DNA of 34,718 nt from Rubrivivax sp. GTDB taxonomy: Bacteria; Pseudomonadota; Gammaproteobacteria; Burkholderiales; Burkholderiaceae_C. The notes under the pieces were generated by a model. It worked only from the letters and a program-made list of their open reading frames with translations. It did not search any database and was not told the DNA's origin. Numbering within the stretch: the stretch's first letter is position 1; the number at the start of each line of letters is the position of its first letter. Positions 25,109 through 34,718 of this stretch are shown here, piece by piece. The DNA is taken from positions 1 to 34,718 of the forward strand of contig JAJTDM010000039.1 in NCBI GenBank assembly GCA_021300575.1, given 5' to 3'. The translations under genes were made by a program, and so were the position numbers.

Positions 25109-26905
25109 ATGTCTTTCGCAAACCTTCCCCGCCGCAAGTTCGACGTCGTCATCGTCGGTGCCGGCGGCTCCGGCATGCAAGCTGCGCTGCGCCTGTCCCG
25201 GGCCGGCCTGAACGTGGCCGTGTTGTCCAAGGTGTTTCCCACCCGCTCGCACACGGTGGCGGCGCAGGGCGGCATCGGCGCCTCGCTGGGCAACATGAGC
25301 GAGGACAACTGGCACTACCACTTCTTCGACACCGTCAAGGGGTCGGACTGGCTGGGTGACCAGGACGCCATCGAGTTCATGTGCCGCGAGGCGCCCAAGG
25401 TCGTGTACGAACTCGAGCACGCCGGCATGCCCTTCGACCGCAACCCGGACGGCACGATCTACCAGCGCCCCTTCGGCGGCCACACCGCCAACTACGGCGA
25501 GAAGCCCGTGCAGCGCGCCTGCGCCGCGGCCGACCGCACCGGCCACGCCATGCTGCACACGCTGTACCAGCAGAACGTCAAGGCCCGCACCAACTTCTTC
25601 GTCGAGTGGATGGCACTGGACCTGATCCGCGATGCCGATGGCGACGTCCTGGGCGTTACCGCGCTCGAGATGGAGACGGGCGAGGTCCACATCCTCGAAG
25701 GCAAGGTCACTTTGTTCGCCACCGGTGGCGCCGGGCGCATCTATGCGGCCAGCACCAACGCCTTCATCAACACCGGTGACGGCCTGGGCATGGCCGCACG
25801 GGCGGGCGTGCCGCTGGAGGACATGGAGTTCTGGCAGTTCCACCCCACCGGCGTGGCCGGCGCGGGCGTGCTGCTGACCGAGGGTTGCCGCGGCGAGGGC
25901 GCGATCCTGCGCAACGGCAACGGCGAGCGTTTCATGGAGCGCTACGCCCCCACGCTGAAGGATTTGGCCCCGAGAGATTTCGTCTCTCGCTGCATGGACC
26001 AGGAGATCAAGGAAGGCCGCGGCTGCGGGCCCAACAAGGACTACGTGGTGCTCGACATGACGCACCTGGGTGCCGAGACCATCATGAAGCGCCTGCCCAG
26101 CGTGTTTGAGATCGGCCACAACTTCGCCAACGTCGACATCACGAAGGAACCGATTCCCGTGGTGCCCACCATCCACTACCAGATGGGTGGCATCCCCACC
26201 AACATCCATGGCCAGGTGGTGGCGCCGAAGAACGGCAACCCCAATGACATCGTCAACGGCTTCTACGCGGTGGGCGAGTGCGCGTGTGTGAGCGTGCACG
26301 GGGCCAACCGCCTGGGCACCAACTCCCTGCTGGACCTGCTGGTCTTCGGCCGCGCCGCCGGTCTGCACATCGTGGACGCGGTGAAGAACGCGCCCAAGGC
26401 CCACAAGGACCTGCCGGCTGACGCCGCCGACCGCGCCTTGTCCCGGCTGGCGCGCCTGGACAACACCACTGACGGCGAGTACGCGCAGGATGTGGCCAAT
26501 GACATCCGCCGGGCCATGCAGGAGCATGCCGGCGTGTTCCGCACCCAGGCCAGCATGGACGAGGGTGTGGCCAAGATGGCCGCCCTGGCCGAGCGCGTCA
26601 GGCACATCGGCCTGAAGGACAAGAGCCAGGTCTTCAACACCGCGCGCATCGAGGCGCTGGAGGTGGAGAACCTGATCGAATCCGCGCAGGCCACCATTGT
26701 CTCGGCTGCAGCCCGGCGCGAGAGCCGTGGTGCCCACACGGTCAACGACTACGCCGACACGCCGGAGTTCCCGAACGGCCGTAACGACGCCGTGTGGATG
26801 AAGCACACGCTGTGGTACTCCGAAGGCAATCGCCTGGACTACAAGCCGGTGAATCTCAAGCCGCTGACGGCCGAGAGCATTCCCCCCAAGGTTCGCTCCT
26901 TCTGA
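25109..26905 (+). CDS. sdhA: Succinate dehydrogenase flavoprotein subunit
   Basis: This catalytic subunit of complex II oxidises succinate to fumarate and carries covalent FAD. The 598-residue protein has the dinucleotide motif VGAGGSGM (about 16-23) and the FAD-linked H48 in [10 protein letters not shown]. Substrate-site segments are [21 protein letters not shown] and, later, [18 protein letters not shown]. The start ([10 protein letters not shown]) follows GGAGG. Length and order are standard. Confidence 0.97.
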   Translation: MSFANLPRRKFDVVIVGAGGSGMQAALRLSRAGLNVAVLSKVFPTRSHTVAAQGGIGASLGNMSEDNWHYHFFDTVKGSDWLGDQDAIEFMCREAPKVVYELEHAGMPFDRNPDGTIYQRPFGGHTANYGEKPVQRACAAADRTGHAMLHTLYQQNVKARTNFFVEWMALDLIRDADGDVLGVTALEMETGEVHILEGKVTLFATGGAGRIYAASTNAFINTGDGLGMAARAGVPLEDMEFWQFHPTGVAGAGVLLTEGCRGEGAILRNGNGERFMERYAPTLKDLAPRDFVSRCMDQEIKEGRGCGPNKDYVVLDMTHLGAETIMKRLPSVFEIGHNFANVDITKEPIPVVPTIHYQMGGIPTNIHGQVVAPKNGNPNDIVNGFYAVGECACVSVHGANRLGTNSLLDLLVFGRAAGLHIVDAVKNAPKAHKDLPADAADRALSRLARLDNTTDGEYAQDVANDIRRAMQEHAGVFRTQASMDEGVAKMAALAERVRHIGLKDKSQVFNTARIEALEVENLIESAQATIVSAAARRESRGAHTVNDYADTPEFPNGRNDAVWMKHTLWYSEGNRLDYKPVNLKPLTAESIPPKVRSF

Positions 26906-26925
26906 CATCCGCAAGGCGACCGATC

Positions 26926-27630
26926 ATGACCAAGAGAACCTTCCAGATCTACCGCTTCGACCCCGACACCGACGCCAAGCCGCGCATGCAGACCCTCGAG
27001 GTGGAACTCGACGGCTCCGAGCGCATGCTGCTGGATGCGCTGATGAAGTTAAAGGCCGTGGACCCGACGCTGTCGTTCCGCCGCTCCTGCCGCGAGGGTG
27101 TGTGCGGCTCGGACGCCATGAACATCAACGGCAAGAACGGCCTGGCCTGCCTGACCAACATGCGCTCGCTGCCGGGCACCGTGGTGCTCAAGCCGCTGCC
27201 GGGGCTGCCGGTGATCCGCGACCTGATCGTGGACATGACGCAGTTCTTCAAGCAGTACCACTCGATCAAGCCCTACCTCGTCAACGACACGCTGCCGCCT
27301 GACAAGGAGCGTCTGCAGTCGCCCGAAGAGCGCGACGAGCTCAACGGCCTGTACGAGTGCATCCTGTGCGCCAGCTGCTCCACCAGCTGCCCCAGCTTCT
27401 GGTGGAACCCCGACAAGTTCGTCGGCCCGGCCGGGCTGCTGCAGGCCTACCGCTTCATTGCCGACAGCCGCGATCAGGCCACGGGCGAGCGCCTGGACAA
27501 CCTGGAAGACCCTTACCGTCTGTTCCGCTGCCACACGATCATGAACTGCGTCGACGTCTGCCCCAAGGGGCTGAACCCGACCAAGGCGATCGGCAAGATC
27601 AAGGAACTGATGGTGCGCCGGGCGGTCTGA
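26926..27630 (+). CDS. sdhB: Succinate dehydrogenase iron-sulfur subunit
   Basis: This subunit transfers electrons from FAD to quinone through three clusters. In 234 residues the [2Fe-2S] ligands are in SCREGVCGSDAM with the final Cys in NGLAC. The [4Fe-4S] ligands are in CILCASCSTSCPSFWW and the [3Fe-4S] ligands in the CHTIMNCVDVCPKGL region. All expected cysteines are present. It starts 20 bases after the sdhA stop. Confidence 0.97.
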   Translation: MTKRTFQIYRFDPDTDAKPRMQTLEVELDGSERMLLDALMKLKAVDPTLSFRRSCREGVCGSDAMNINGKNGLACLTNMRSLPGTVVLKPLPGLPVIRDLIVDMTQFFKQYHSIKPYLVNDTLPPDKERLQSPEERDELNGLYECILCASCSTSCPSFWWNPDKFVGPAGLLQAYRFIADSRDQATGERLDNLEDPYRLFRCHTIMNCVDVCPKGLNPTKAIGKIKELMVRRAV

Positions 27631-27682
27631 ATCCCTGGCTGCGCTTCATGACCGCCTCTTCCGCCCGCCACGCCGCAACCCA

Positions 27683-28009
27683 ATGAGCCTCGACACCGTT
27701 TCAGCCTCCACTGCCCCAGGTGGAGCAGAGGCGCTGCTGGACGAGCGCGCCTTCAGCAAGCTGCGCTGGCGCTGCCGACGCGGACTGCTGGAGAACGACC
27801 TTTTCGTCGAGCGGTACTTTCGCGCCACCGCAGCGGCACTCACGGTGCGCCAGGCTCAGGCCCTGCAGGCGTTGATGGACCTCTCTGACCCTGACCTGCT
27901 GGACCTGCTGCTGGCCCGGCGTGAGCCTGAAGGCGAACTGGACCTGCCGGATGTGCGGGCCGTGTTGAATCAGATGCGCGCAGCGCGTGCCCTGCCCTTG
28001 AATTCATGA
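27683..28009 (+). CDS. sdhE: Succinate dehydrogenase FAD assembly factor
   Basis: This small soluble protein helps attach FAD covalently to SdhA. The 108-residue protein has the family motif RGxxE as RGLLE (33-37) within [21 protein letters not shown]. It has a longer Ala/Ser-rich N-terminus than many SdhE proteins, so a later start is possible, but no in-frame ATG follows closely. It follows sdhB after 52 bases and precedes gltA by 22, in keeping with a single sdhCDABE-gltA transcript. Confidence 0.93.
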   Translation: MSLDTVSASTAPGGAEALLDERAFSKLRWRCRRGLLENDLFVERYFRATAAALTVRQAQALQALMDLSDPDLLDLLLARREPEGELDLPDVRAVLNQMRAARALPLNS

Positions 28010-28031
28010 TCTTGAAGCGAAGGACCTTGCC

Positions 28032-29345
28032 ATGATGACCCCCTCCGATGTCAAAGCTACGCTATCGTTCTCCGACGGCAGCCCGAGCATGGAACTGCCC
28101 CTGTACAAGGGCTCGGTCGGCCCGGATGTGATCGACATCCGCAAGCTTTACGGGCAAACGGGCAAATTCACCTACGACCCGGGCTTCCTGTCCACGGCGT
28201 CCTGCAACTCCACCATCACCTACATCGATGGTGACAAGGGCGAACTGCTGTACCGTGGCTACCCCATCGAGCAACTGGCGCAGAACTGCGACTTCCTCGA
28301 GGTCTGCCACCTCCTGATCTACGGTGACCTGCCCAACCAGGAGGAGCGTGTCAAGTTCGTCAAGAACATCACGTACCACACCATGGTCAACGAGCAGATG
28401 CAGTTCTTCCTGCGGGGCTTCCGCCGCGATGCCCATCCGATGGCGGTGATGACCGGGCTGGTGGGCGCGCTATCGGCCTTCTATCACGACAGTACCGACG
28501 TGCATAACCCGCAGCACCGCGAGATTGCCGCGCACCGGCTGATCGCCAAGATGCCCACGCTGGTGGCCATGTCCTACAAGTACGGCGTCGGCCAACCTTT
28601 CATCTACCCCAAGAACTCGCTGAGCTACACCGGCAACTTCATGCGCATGATGTTTGCCACGCCGTGCGAGGACTACGAGCCCAACGAGGTGCTGGTGCGG
28701 GCCATGGACCGCATCTTCATCCTGCACGCGGACCACGAGCAGAACGCCTCCACTTCCACGGTGCGCCTGTGCGGCAGCTCCGGCACCAACCCGTTTGCCG
28801 CCATCGCGGCTGGCGTGGCCTGCCTGTGGGGCCCGGCGCACGGCGGCGCCAACGAGGCGGCGCTGCAGATGCTGGAGGACATCCAGCGCAACGGCGGCGT
28901 GGAGAAGATCGGCGAGTTCATCAAGCAGGTCAAGGACAAGAACTCCAGCGTCAAGCTGATGGGCTTTGGTCACCGCGTCTACAAGAACTACGACCCGCGC
29001 GCCAAGCTGATGCGCGAAACCTGCCACGAGGTGCTCAATGCGCTGGGCCTGCACGATGACCCGCTGTTCAAGCTGGCCATGGCGCTGGAGAAGATCGCAC
29101 TGGAGGACGACTACTTCGTCTCGCGCAAGCTGTACCCGAACGTGGACTTCTACTCCGGCATCGTGCAGCGCGCCATCGGCATCCCGGTGAGCCTGTTCAC
29201 CGCCATCTTCGCGCTGGCCCGCACTGTGGGCTGGATCGCCCAGCTCAACGAGATGATCGGCGACCCCGAGTACAAGATCGGCCGTCCGCGCCAGCTCTAC
29301 GTGGGCGCCGCGCCGCGCCAGGTGCGCCCGATCGGCGAGCGTTGA
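28032..29345 (+). CDS. gltA: Citrate synthase (type II)
   Basis: This enzyme condenses acetyl-CoA and oxaloacetate to citrate. The 437 residues are typical of the hexameric bacterial type. The catalytic histidines are in [16 protein letters not shown] and [15 protein letters not shown], and the catalytic Asp is in [11 protein letters not shown]. The N-terminal beta-rich domain characteristic of type II enzymes is present (residues 1-60). Two adjacent ATG codons (28032 and 28035) follow AAGGA. It ends the TCA block and is followed by two hairpins. Confidence 0.97.
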   Translation: MMTPSDVKATLSFSDGSPSMELPLYKGSVGPDVIDIRKLYGQTGKFTYDPGFLSTASCNSTITYIDGDKGELLYRGYPIEQLAQNCDFLEVCHLLIYGDLPNQEERVKFVKNITYHTMVNEQMQFFLRGFRRDAHPMAVMTGLVGALSAFYHDSTDVHNPQHREIAAHRLIAKMPTLVAMSYKYGVGQPFIYPKNSLSYTGNFMRMMFATPCEDYEPNEVLVRAMDRIFILHADHEQNASTSTVRLCGSSGTNPFAAIAAGVACLWGPAHGGANEAALQMLEDIQRNGGVEKIGEFIKQVKDKNSSVKLMGFGHRVYKNYDPRAKLMRETCHEVLNALGLHDDPLFKLAMALEKIALEDDYFVSRKLYPNVDFYSGIVQRAIGIPVSLFTAIFALARTVGWIAQLNEMIGDPEYKIGRPRQLYVGAAPRQVRPIGER

Positions 29346-29364
29346 TCGCTGATTGCTGAGCCGG

Positions 29365-29387
29365 AACGGACGGCTGCCCCGTCCGTT
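29365..29387 (+). terminator. Terminator of gltA
   Basis: Seven-base arms AACGGAC and GTCCGTT (29365-29371 and 29381-29387) enclose nine bases and run into a short TTT at the end. The stem begins 20 bases after the gltA stop. Confidence 0.75.
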
Positions 29388-29398
29388 TCCGCGTGCAC

Positions 29399-29420
29399 GC
29401 GGCCGCCTTCGGGCGGCCGC
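29399..29420 (+). terminator. UUCG-capped hairpin after gltA
   Basis: A perfect nine-base stem GCGGCCGCC/GGCGGCCGC is closed by the very stable C(TTCG)G tetraloop. A weak T-rich stretch follows (TGTGTTT). It may back up the first terminator. Confidence 0.65.
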
Positions 29421-29457
29421 TGTGTTTCCTGACGCCTTCGGGCGGCCGTTGGGTTTC
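29405..29457. repeat. Direct repeat GCCTTCGGGCGGCCG downstream of gltA
   Basis: Two 24-bp copies (29405-29428 and 29434-29457) differ at two positions and start 29 bp apart. The first copy contributes one arm and the loop of the UUCG hairpin. The second cannot form the same long stem. Confidence 0.6.
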
Positions 29458-29599
29458 AGGTTGGAAGAAGGGTATCGCGCAAGGAGGGAATCCAGAGGCT
29501 TCGACGACGCCCACGGCTGCTTCTATAGTGTGGCGATGTGCGAAGTGCCGGAGCGATCGGTTTCGTGGGCCCTGCCCGTGCCCCTTGGTGCGTCCCTTG

Positions 29600-30621
29600 G
29601 TGTCCCCGACGCCGCGCCTGTATGTCCACGGCGCAGGCGAGTGCTGCGCTTGGCCGGGGTTGTGGGGGGGGCTGTCCTGGCTGGGGGGGCTTGCCGGATG
29701 CGCCGCGCCACAGCAGCCCTTGAAGGTGGGCACGGTGCTTCACCCCGCCTGCGAGTTCCTGTTCCTGGGTCGGGAAACCGGTTTGCTGCAAGCCCGGGAG
29801 ACTCGCCTGGTGGAACTGCTGTCCCGAGCCGACAACATGCGTTTGGTGGAAGAGGGCGCGCTGGATGCCGCAGTGCTCAGCCTTGACGAGTTTTTCATCT
29901 GCCGCACCCAGCGGCTGGACTTGCGCATCGTGGCGGTGCTGGGTGTGTCGGACGGTGCGGACGCCCTGATGACCCGGCCCGGGTTGAGCAGGCCTGAGCA
30001 ACTCCGGGGCAGGCGCATCGCCGTGGTGGACCCGTCGACAGGCATGGTGGTGCTGGAGGCTGCGCTCGCCGCGGCGTCTCTTCGCCAGGATGAGGTGATG
30101 CGTGTTTCCGTGACCGCCGAGCAGGCGCTCGCGCAGCTTCGTGCCGGGGGCGTGGACGCGGTGGTGGCGGCCGAGCCCTGGGTTTCGCAGTTCGAAGCGC
30201 TGGGCGCTGAGCGCGTCTTCGACAGCACCCGCCTGCCAGACCGCTTGTTGAGCGTGCTGGCCGTCAGGTCGCAATCGCTTCAGGCGCAGCCCGAGACGGT
30301 GCGCCGGCTGGTGACCGCGCATTGGAACGCCGTGGACCAGTTCCAACGCGACCCGCAAGGCGCGTGCCGCCGGATGGCGCCGCGCCTGCGCCTGCACCAT
30401 GAGCCCTTTCTGCTGCAGGAGCCCTCCATCGAACAGCTGGCACTGAGCTTTCGGGGCCAGCGCTTGCCTTTGGCCGCGGCACACCGAGCGTTGCTGCGCC
30501 CCGGCGGGCCGTTCGATGTGGCGCAGCAAGCGCTGCAACAGGGGTTGGTGGCCAGGAGGCAGCTTCAGCGGGTTGCGCCGCTGCAGGACCTGCTCGATAC
30601 CCGGTTCCTTCCGCAAGCCTG

Positions 30622-30622
<1 letters not shown>
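29600..30622 (+). CDS. Periplasmic substrate-binding lipoprotein, NMT1/SsuA-like; possible frameshift near the start
   Basis: This is a predicted solute-binding protein of the NMT1/THI5-SsuA type, about 340 residues from the GTG at 29600. The mature part begins after a good lipobox LAGC (Cys codon 29699-29701) with [20 protein letters not shown]. It continues with [33 protein letters not shown] and [19 protein letters not shown], all typical of the fold. The N-terminus in this frame is a poor signal peptide. In another frame [20 protein letters not shown] would join directly to the lipobox if the run of seven G (29683-29689) were six. The start is therefore uncertain. The stop overlaps the kinase start by one base, so the protein probably serves as its sensor partner rather than a transporter part. 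Confidence 0.75.
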
Positions 30623-33102
<2,480 letters not shown>

Positions 33103-33104
33103 CC

Positions 33105-34232
33105 ATGTCCGCTCAACCTTTCTTCGTCGTGCACGACAAGCCGTCCATCCTGGTGGTGGACGACACGCCGGGTAACCTGACGGTGATGACGGCCTTGCTG
33201 AAGGATGACTACCGTGTCAAAGTGGCGAACAGCGGCGAGCGGGCGCTGCGACTGGTGCACAGCGGTGAGCCGCCGGCGCTGATCCTGCTGGACGTGATGA
33301 TGCCGGGCCTGGACGGCTACGAGGTCTGCCGCCGCCTGAAGGCCGACCCGGCCACCGAGCCCATTCCCGTGATCTTTCTGACGGCCCGCACCGACGCAGA
33401 GGACGAGACCCATGGCTTGTCGTTGGGGGCGGTGGACTACATTGGCAAGCCGATCAATCCGATGGTGGTGAAGGCGCGCATCCAGGCGCACCTGATGTCC
33501 AAGTCCATGACGGACTTCCTGCGCGGCAAGTCCGATGTGCTGGAGGCCGAGGTGGCGCGCCGCACCGCGGAGATCCAGGACCTGCAGGATGCACTGGTGC
33601 TGTCCATGGCGTCGCTGGCCGAGACGCGCGACAACGAGACCGGCAACCATCTGCGGCGTATTCAGCACTATGTCAGGCGCCTGGCCGAGCAGTTGCGCCA
33701 CCACCCGTCCTTCGAGTCCCTGCTGGACGATCGCAACATCGACCTGCTGTTCAAGTCTGCGCCCTTGCACGACATCGGCAAGGTGGGCATCCCGGACCAC
33801 ATCCTGCTCAAGCCCGGCCCGCTGGACGCGCAGGAGTTCGAGATCATGAAGACGCACACCACGCTGGGACGCGAAGCCATTGAGAGCGCCGAGCAGTCCA
33901 TCGGCCGGCCGGTGCCGTTTCTGCGCTTTGCCAAGGAAATCGCGCTGTCGCACCAGGAGAAGTGGGACGGCAGCGGTTATCCCGAGGGCTTGAAGGGCGA
34001 CGCCATCCCGTTGTCGGCGCGCCTGATGGCCCTGGCGGATGTGTACGACGCGCTGATCAGCCGCCGGGTCTACAAGCCGGCCTTCAGCCACGAGGCCTCG
34101 GTGAAGATCATCCTGGAGTCAGGAGGCCGGCACTTCGACCCGGAGGTGGTGGCGGCCTTCGAAGCGGTGCGGGAGGATTTCCGGCGTATCGCGGCGCGTT
34201 ATGCCGACGAGGAGACCGCGGCGCCCGCGTGA
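33105..34232 (+). CDS. Response regulator with HD-GYP cyclic-di-GMP phosphodiesterase domain
   Basis: This 375-residue cytoplasmic response regulator has an N-terminal receiver domain (phospho-Asp D63 in LILLDVMMPG, Lys in GKPINP) and a C-terminal HD-GYP domain. The metal-binding HD pair is H222-D223 (PLHDIGKVGIPD), and the signature HQEKWDGSGYP is intact. It should hydrolyse cyclic-di-GMP when phosphorylated. It starts two bases after the hybrid kinase stop, so the kinase is its likely partner. The gene is convergent with the last gene of the window. Confidence 0.95.
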   Translation: MSAQPFFVVHDKPSILVVDDTPGNLTVMTALLKDDYRVKVANSGERALRLVHSGEPPALILLDVMMPGLDGYEVCRRLKADPATEPIPVIFLTARTDAEDETHGLSLGAVDYIGKPINPMVVKARIQAHLMSKSMTDFLRGKSDVLEAEVARRTAEIQDLQDALVLSMASLAETRDNETGNHLRRIQHYVRRLAEQLRHHPSFESLLDDRNIDLLFKSAPLHDIGKVGIPDHILLKPGPLDAQEFEIMKTHTTLGREAIESAEQSIGRPVPFLRFAKEIALSHQEKWDGSGYPEGLKGDAIPLSARLMALADVYDALISRRVYKPAFSHEASVKIILESGGRHFDPEVVAAFEAVREDFRRIAARYADEETAAPA

Positions 34233-34245
34233 AGCCGCCGCAGGT

Positions 34246-34718
34246 TCAGGGTCTGGCACCTCCCGCACCGTAAGGGTTGCCCGGCACCGCAGGCATGTGG
34301 TCCGCGCCCACCTCGTCGCCCGTGTCGAAGTACAGCACCATCTGGTGATGGTCGCCCGGATGGATGGTGGTCAGGCCTCGACGCACCTGGGTCGGGCGGT
34401 CGGGCGAGGGCTGGAAGTTTGCTTCGACCTGGTAGCGGCCCGGCGGCAGGGCGGCAAACAGCCACGGCCCGCCCGTGGTGTGGTCCAGCACGGGCGCCGT
34501 GTCACGCAATGGCGTGATGCGAACGGCCACGCCGGCCAGGTGCGCGCCGCTCTTCATGGCGGCGGTGGTGAGCCAGAAGCTGTAGTCCAGGCGCTGTGCG
34601 TGCAATTCCTGCAATTCCGAGTGACTGACGCCGCCACTGGCGTAAGAGACGCCTGCGGCTGAGGTGCCGCGCTCAATGGCCATGGCGGCTGGAAACCAAG
34701 CCGCCAGCGTCAGGGCGA
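34246..34718 (-). CDS. Secreted protein of unknown function, partial
   Basis: The reading frame stays open to the end of the window, so the start lies outside it. The first visible residues, ALTLAAWFPAAMA, look like the end of a signal peptide with cleavage near AMA, which argues against starting at the internal ATG 34683. The mature part has LPPGRYQVEANFQPS and HHQMVLYFDTGDEVG segments that suggest a small beta-sandwich of the carboxypeptidase-regulatory-like kind. No enzymatic motif is visible. About 150 residues are present here. Confidence 0.7.
   Translation of the reverse strand, partial: ALTLAAWFPAAMAIERGTSAAGVSYASGGVSHSELQELHAQRLDYSFWLTTAAMKSGAHLAGVAVRITPLRDTAPVLDHTTGGPWLFAALPPGRYQVEANFQPSPDRPTQVRRGLTTIHPGDHHQMVLYFDTGDEVGADHMPAVPGNPYGAGGARP

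Noticed and set aside
25034..26914. A 626-codon minus-strand frame opposite sdhA
   Set aside because: sdhA is complete with FAD and substrate motifs; the opposite frame has no recognisable domain.
27648..27686. Twelve-codon frame ending over the sdhE start
   Set aside because: It overlaps the sdhE ATG as a leader peptide would, but has no regulatory codon pattern or attenuator hairpin.

Overview
The window is high-GC DNA from a betaproteobacterium, most likely a Burkholderiales member close to the Comamonadaceae. This is inferred from the TCA-cycle block (acnB, CoA-ester lyase, mdh, GntR regulator, sdhCDAB, sdhE, gltA) and from the TRAP and tripartite tricarboxylate (TTT) uptake systems. No rRNA, tRNA, CRISPR array or complete insertion sequence was seen.

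Positions 1-7240 form a catabolic and detoxification region. A glutathione-dependent formaldehyde pathway (frmA, fghA; plus strand) converges on a minus-strand operon made of a phytanoyl-CoA-dioxygenase-like oxygenase and a TRAP transporter (dctP, dctQ, dctM). A divergent LacI-type regulator shares a perfect 14-bp palindrome with the oxygenase promoter. Positions 7440-9802 hold two toxin-antitoxin pairs (VapBC-like and MntA/HepT-like) around a GNAT acetyltransferase. Positions 9849-11596 hold a Rieske oxygenase with its ferredoxin.

Positions 11682-15425 hold acnB, with a clear terminator and a promoter that contains a palindrome, and a CitE-like lyase. A plus-strand block at 15594-21974 (tctB, tctA, KDPG aldolase, PfkB kinase, tctC, gnd) lies between the lyase and mdh and looks like an inserted sugar-acid uptake and Entner-Doudoroff-type module. 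mdh and a HutC-type GntR regulator are divergent, followed by sdhC-sdhD-sdhA-sdhB-sdhE-gltA. A 12-bp palindrome of the form TCTTRTAYAAGA occurs both inside the acnB promoter and between mdh and gntR, so the GntR protein may control several TCA genes.

Positions 29600-34232 encode a signalling operon: a periplasmic-binding lipoprotein, a hybrid histidine kinase and a REC/HD-GYP cyclic-di-GMP phosphodiesterase. Two of its three genes look damaged. The lipoprotein's best signal peptide is out of frame at a run of seven G, and the kinase lacks the N-box part of its ATPase domain. The window ends inside a minus-strand gene for a secreted protein of unknown function.
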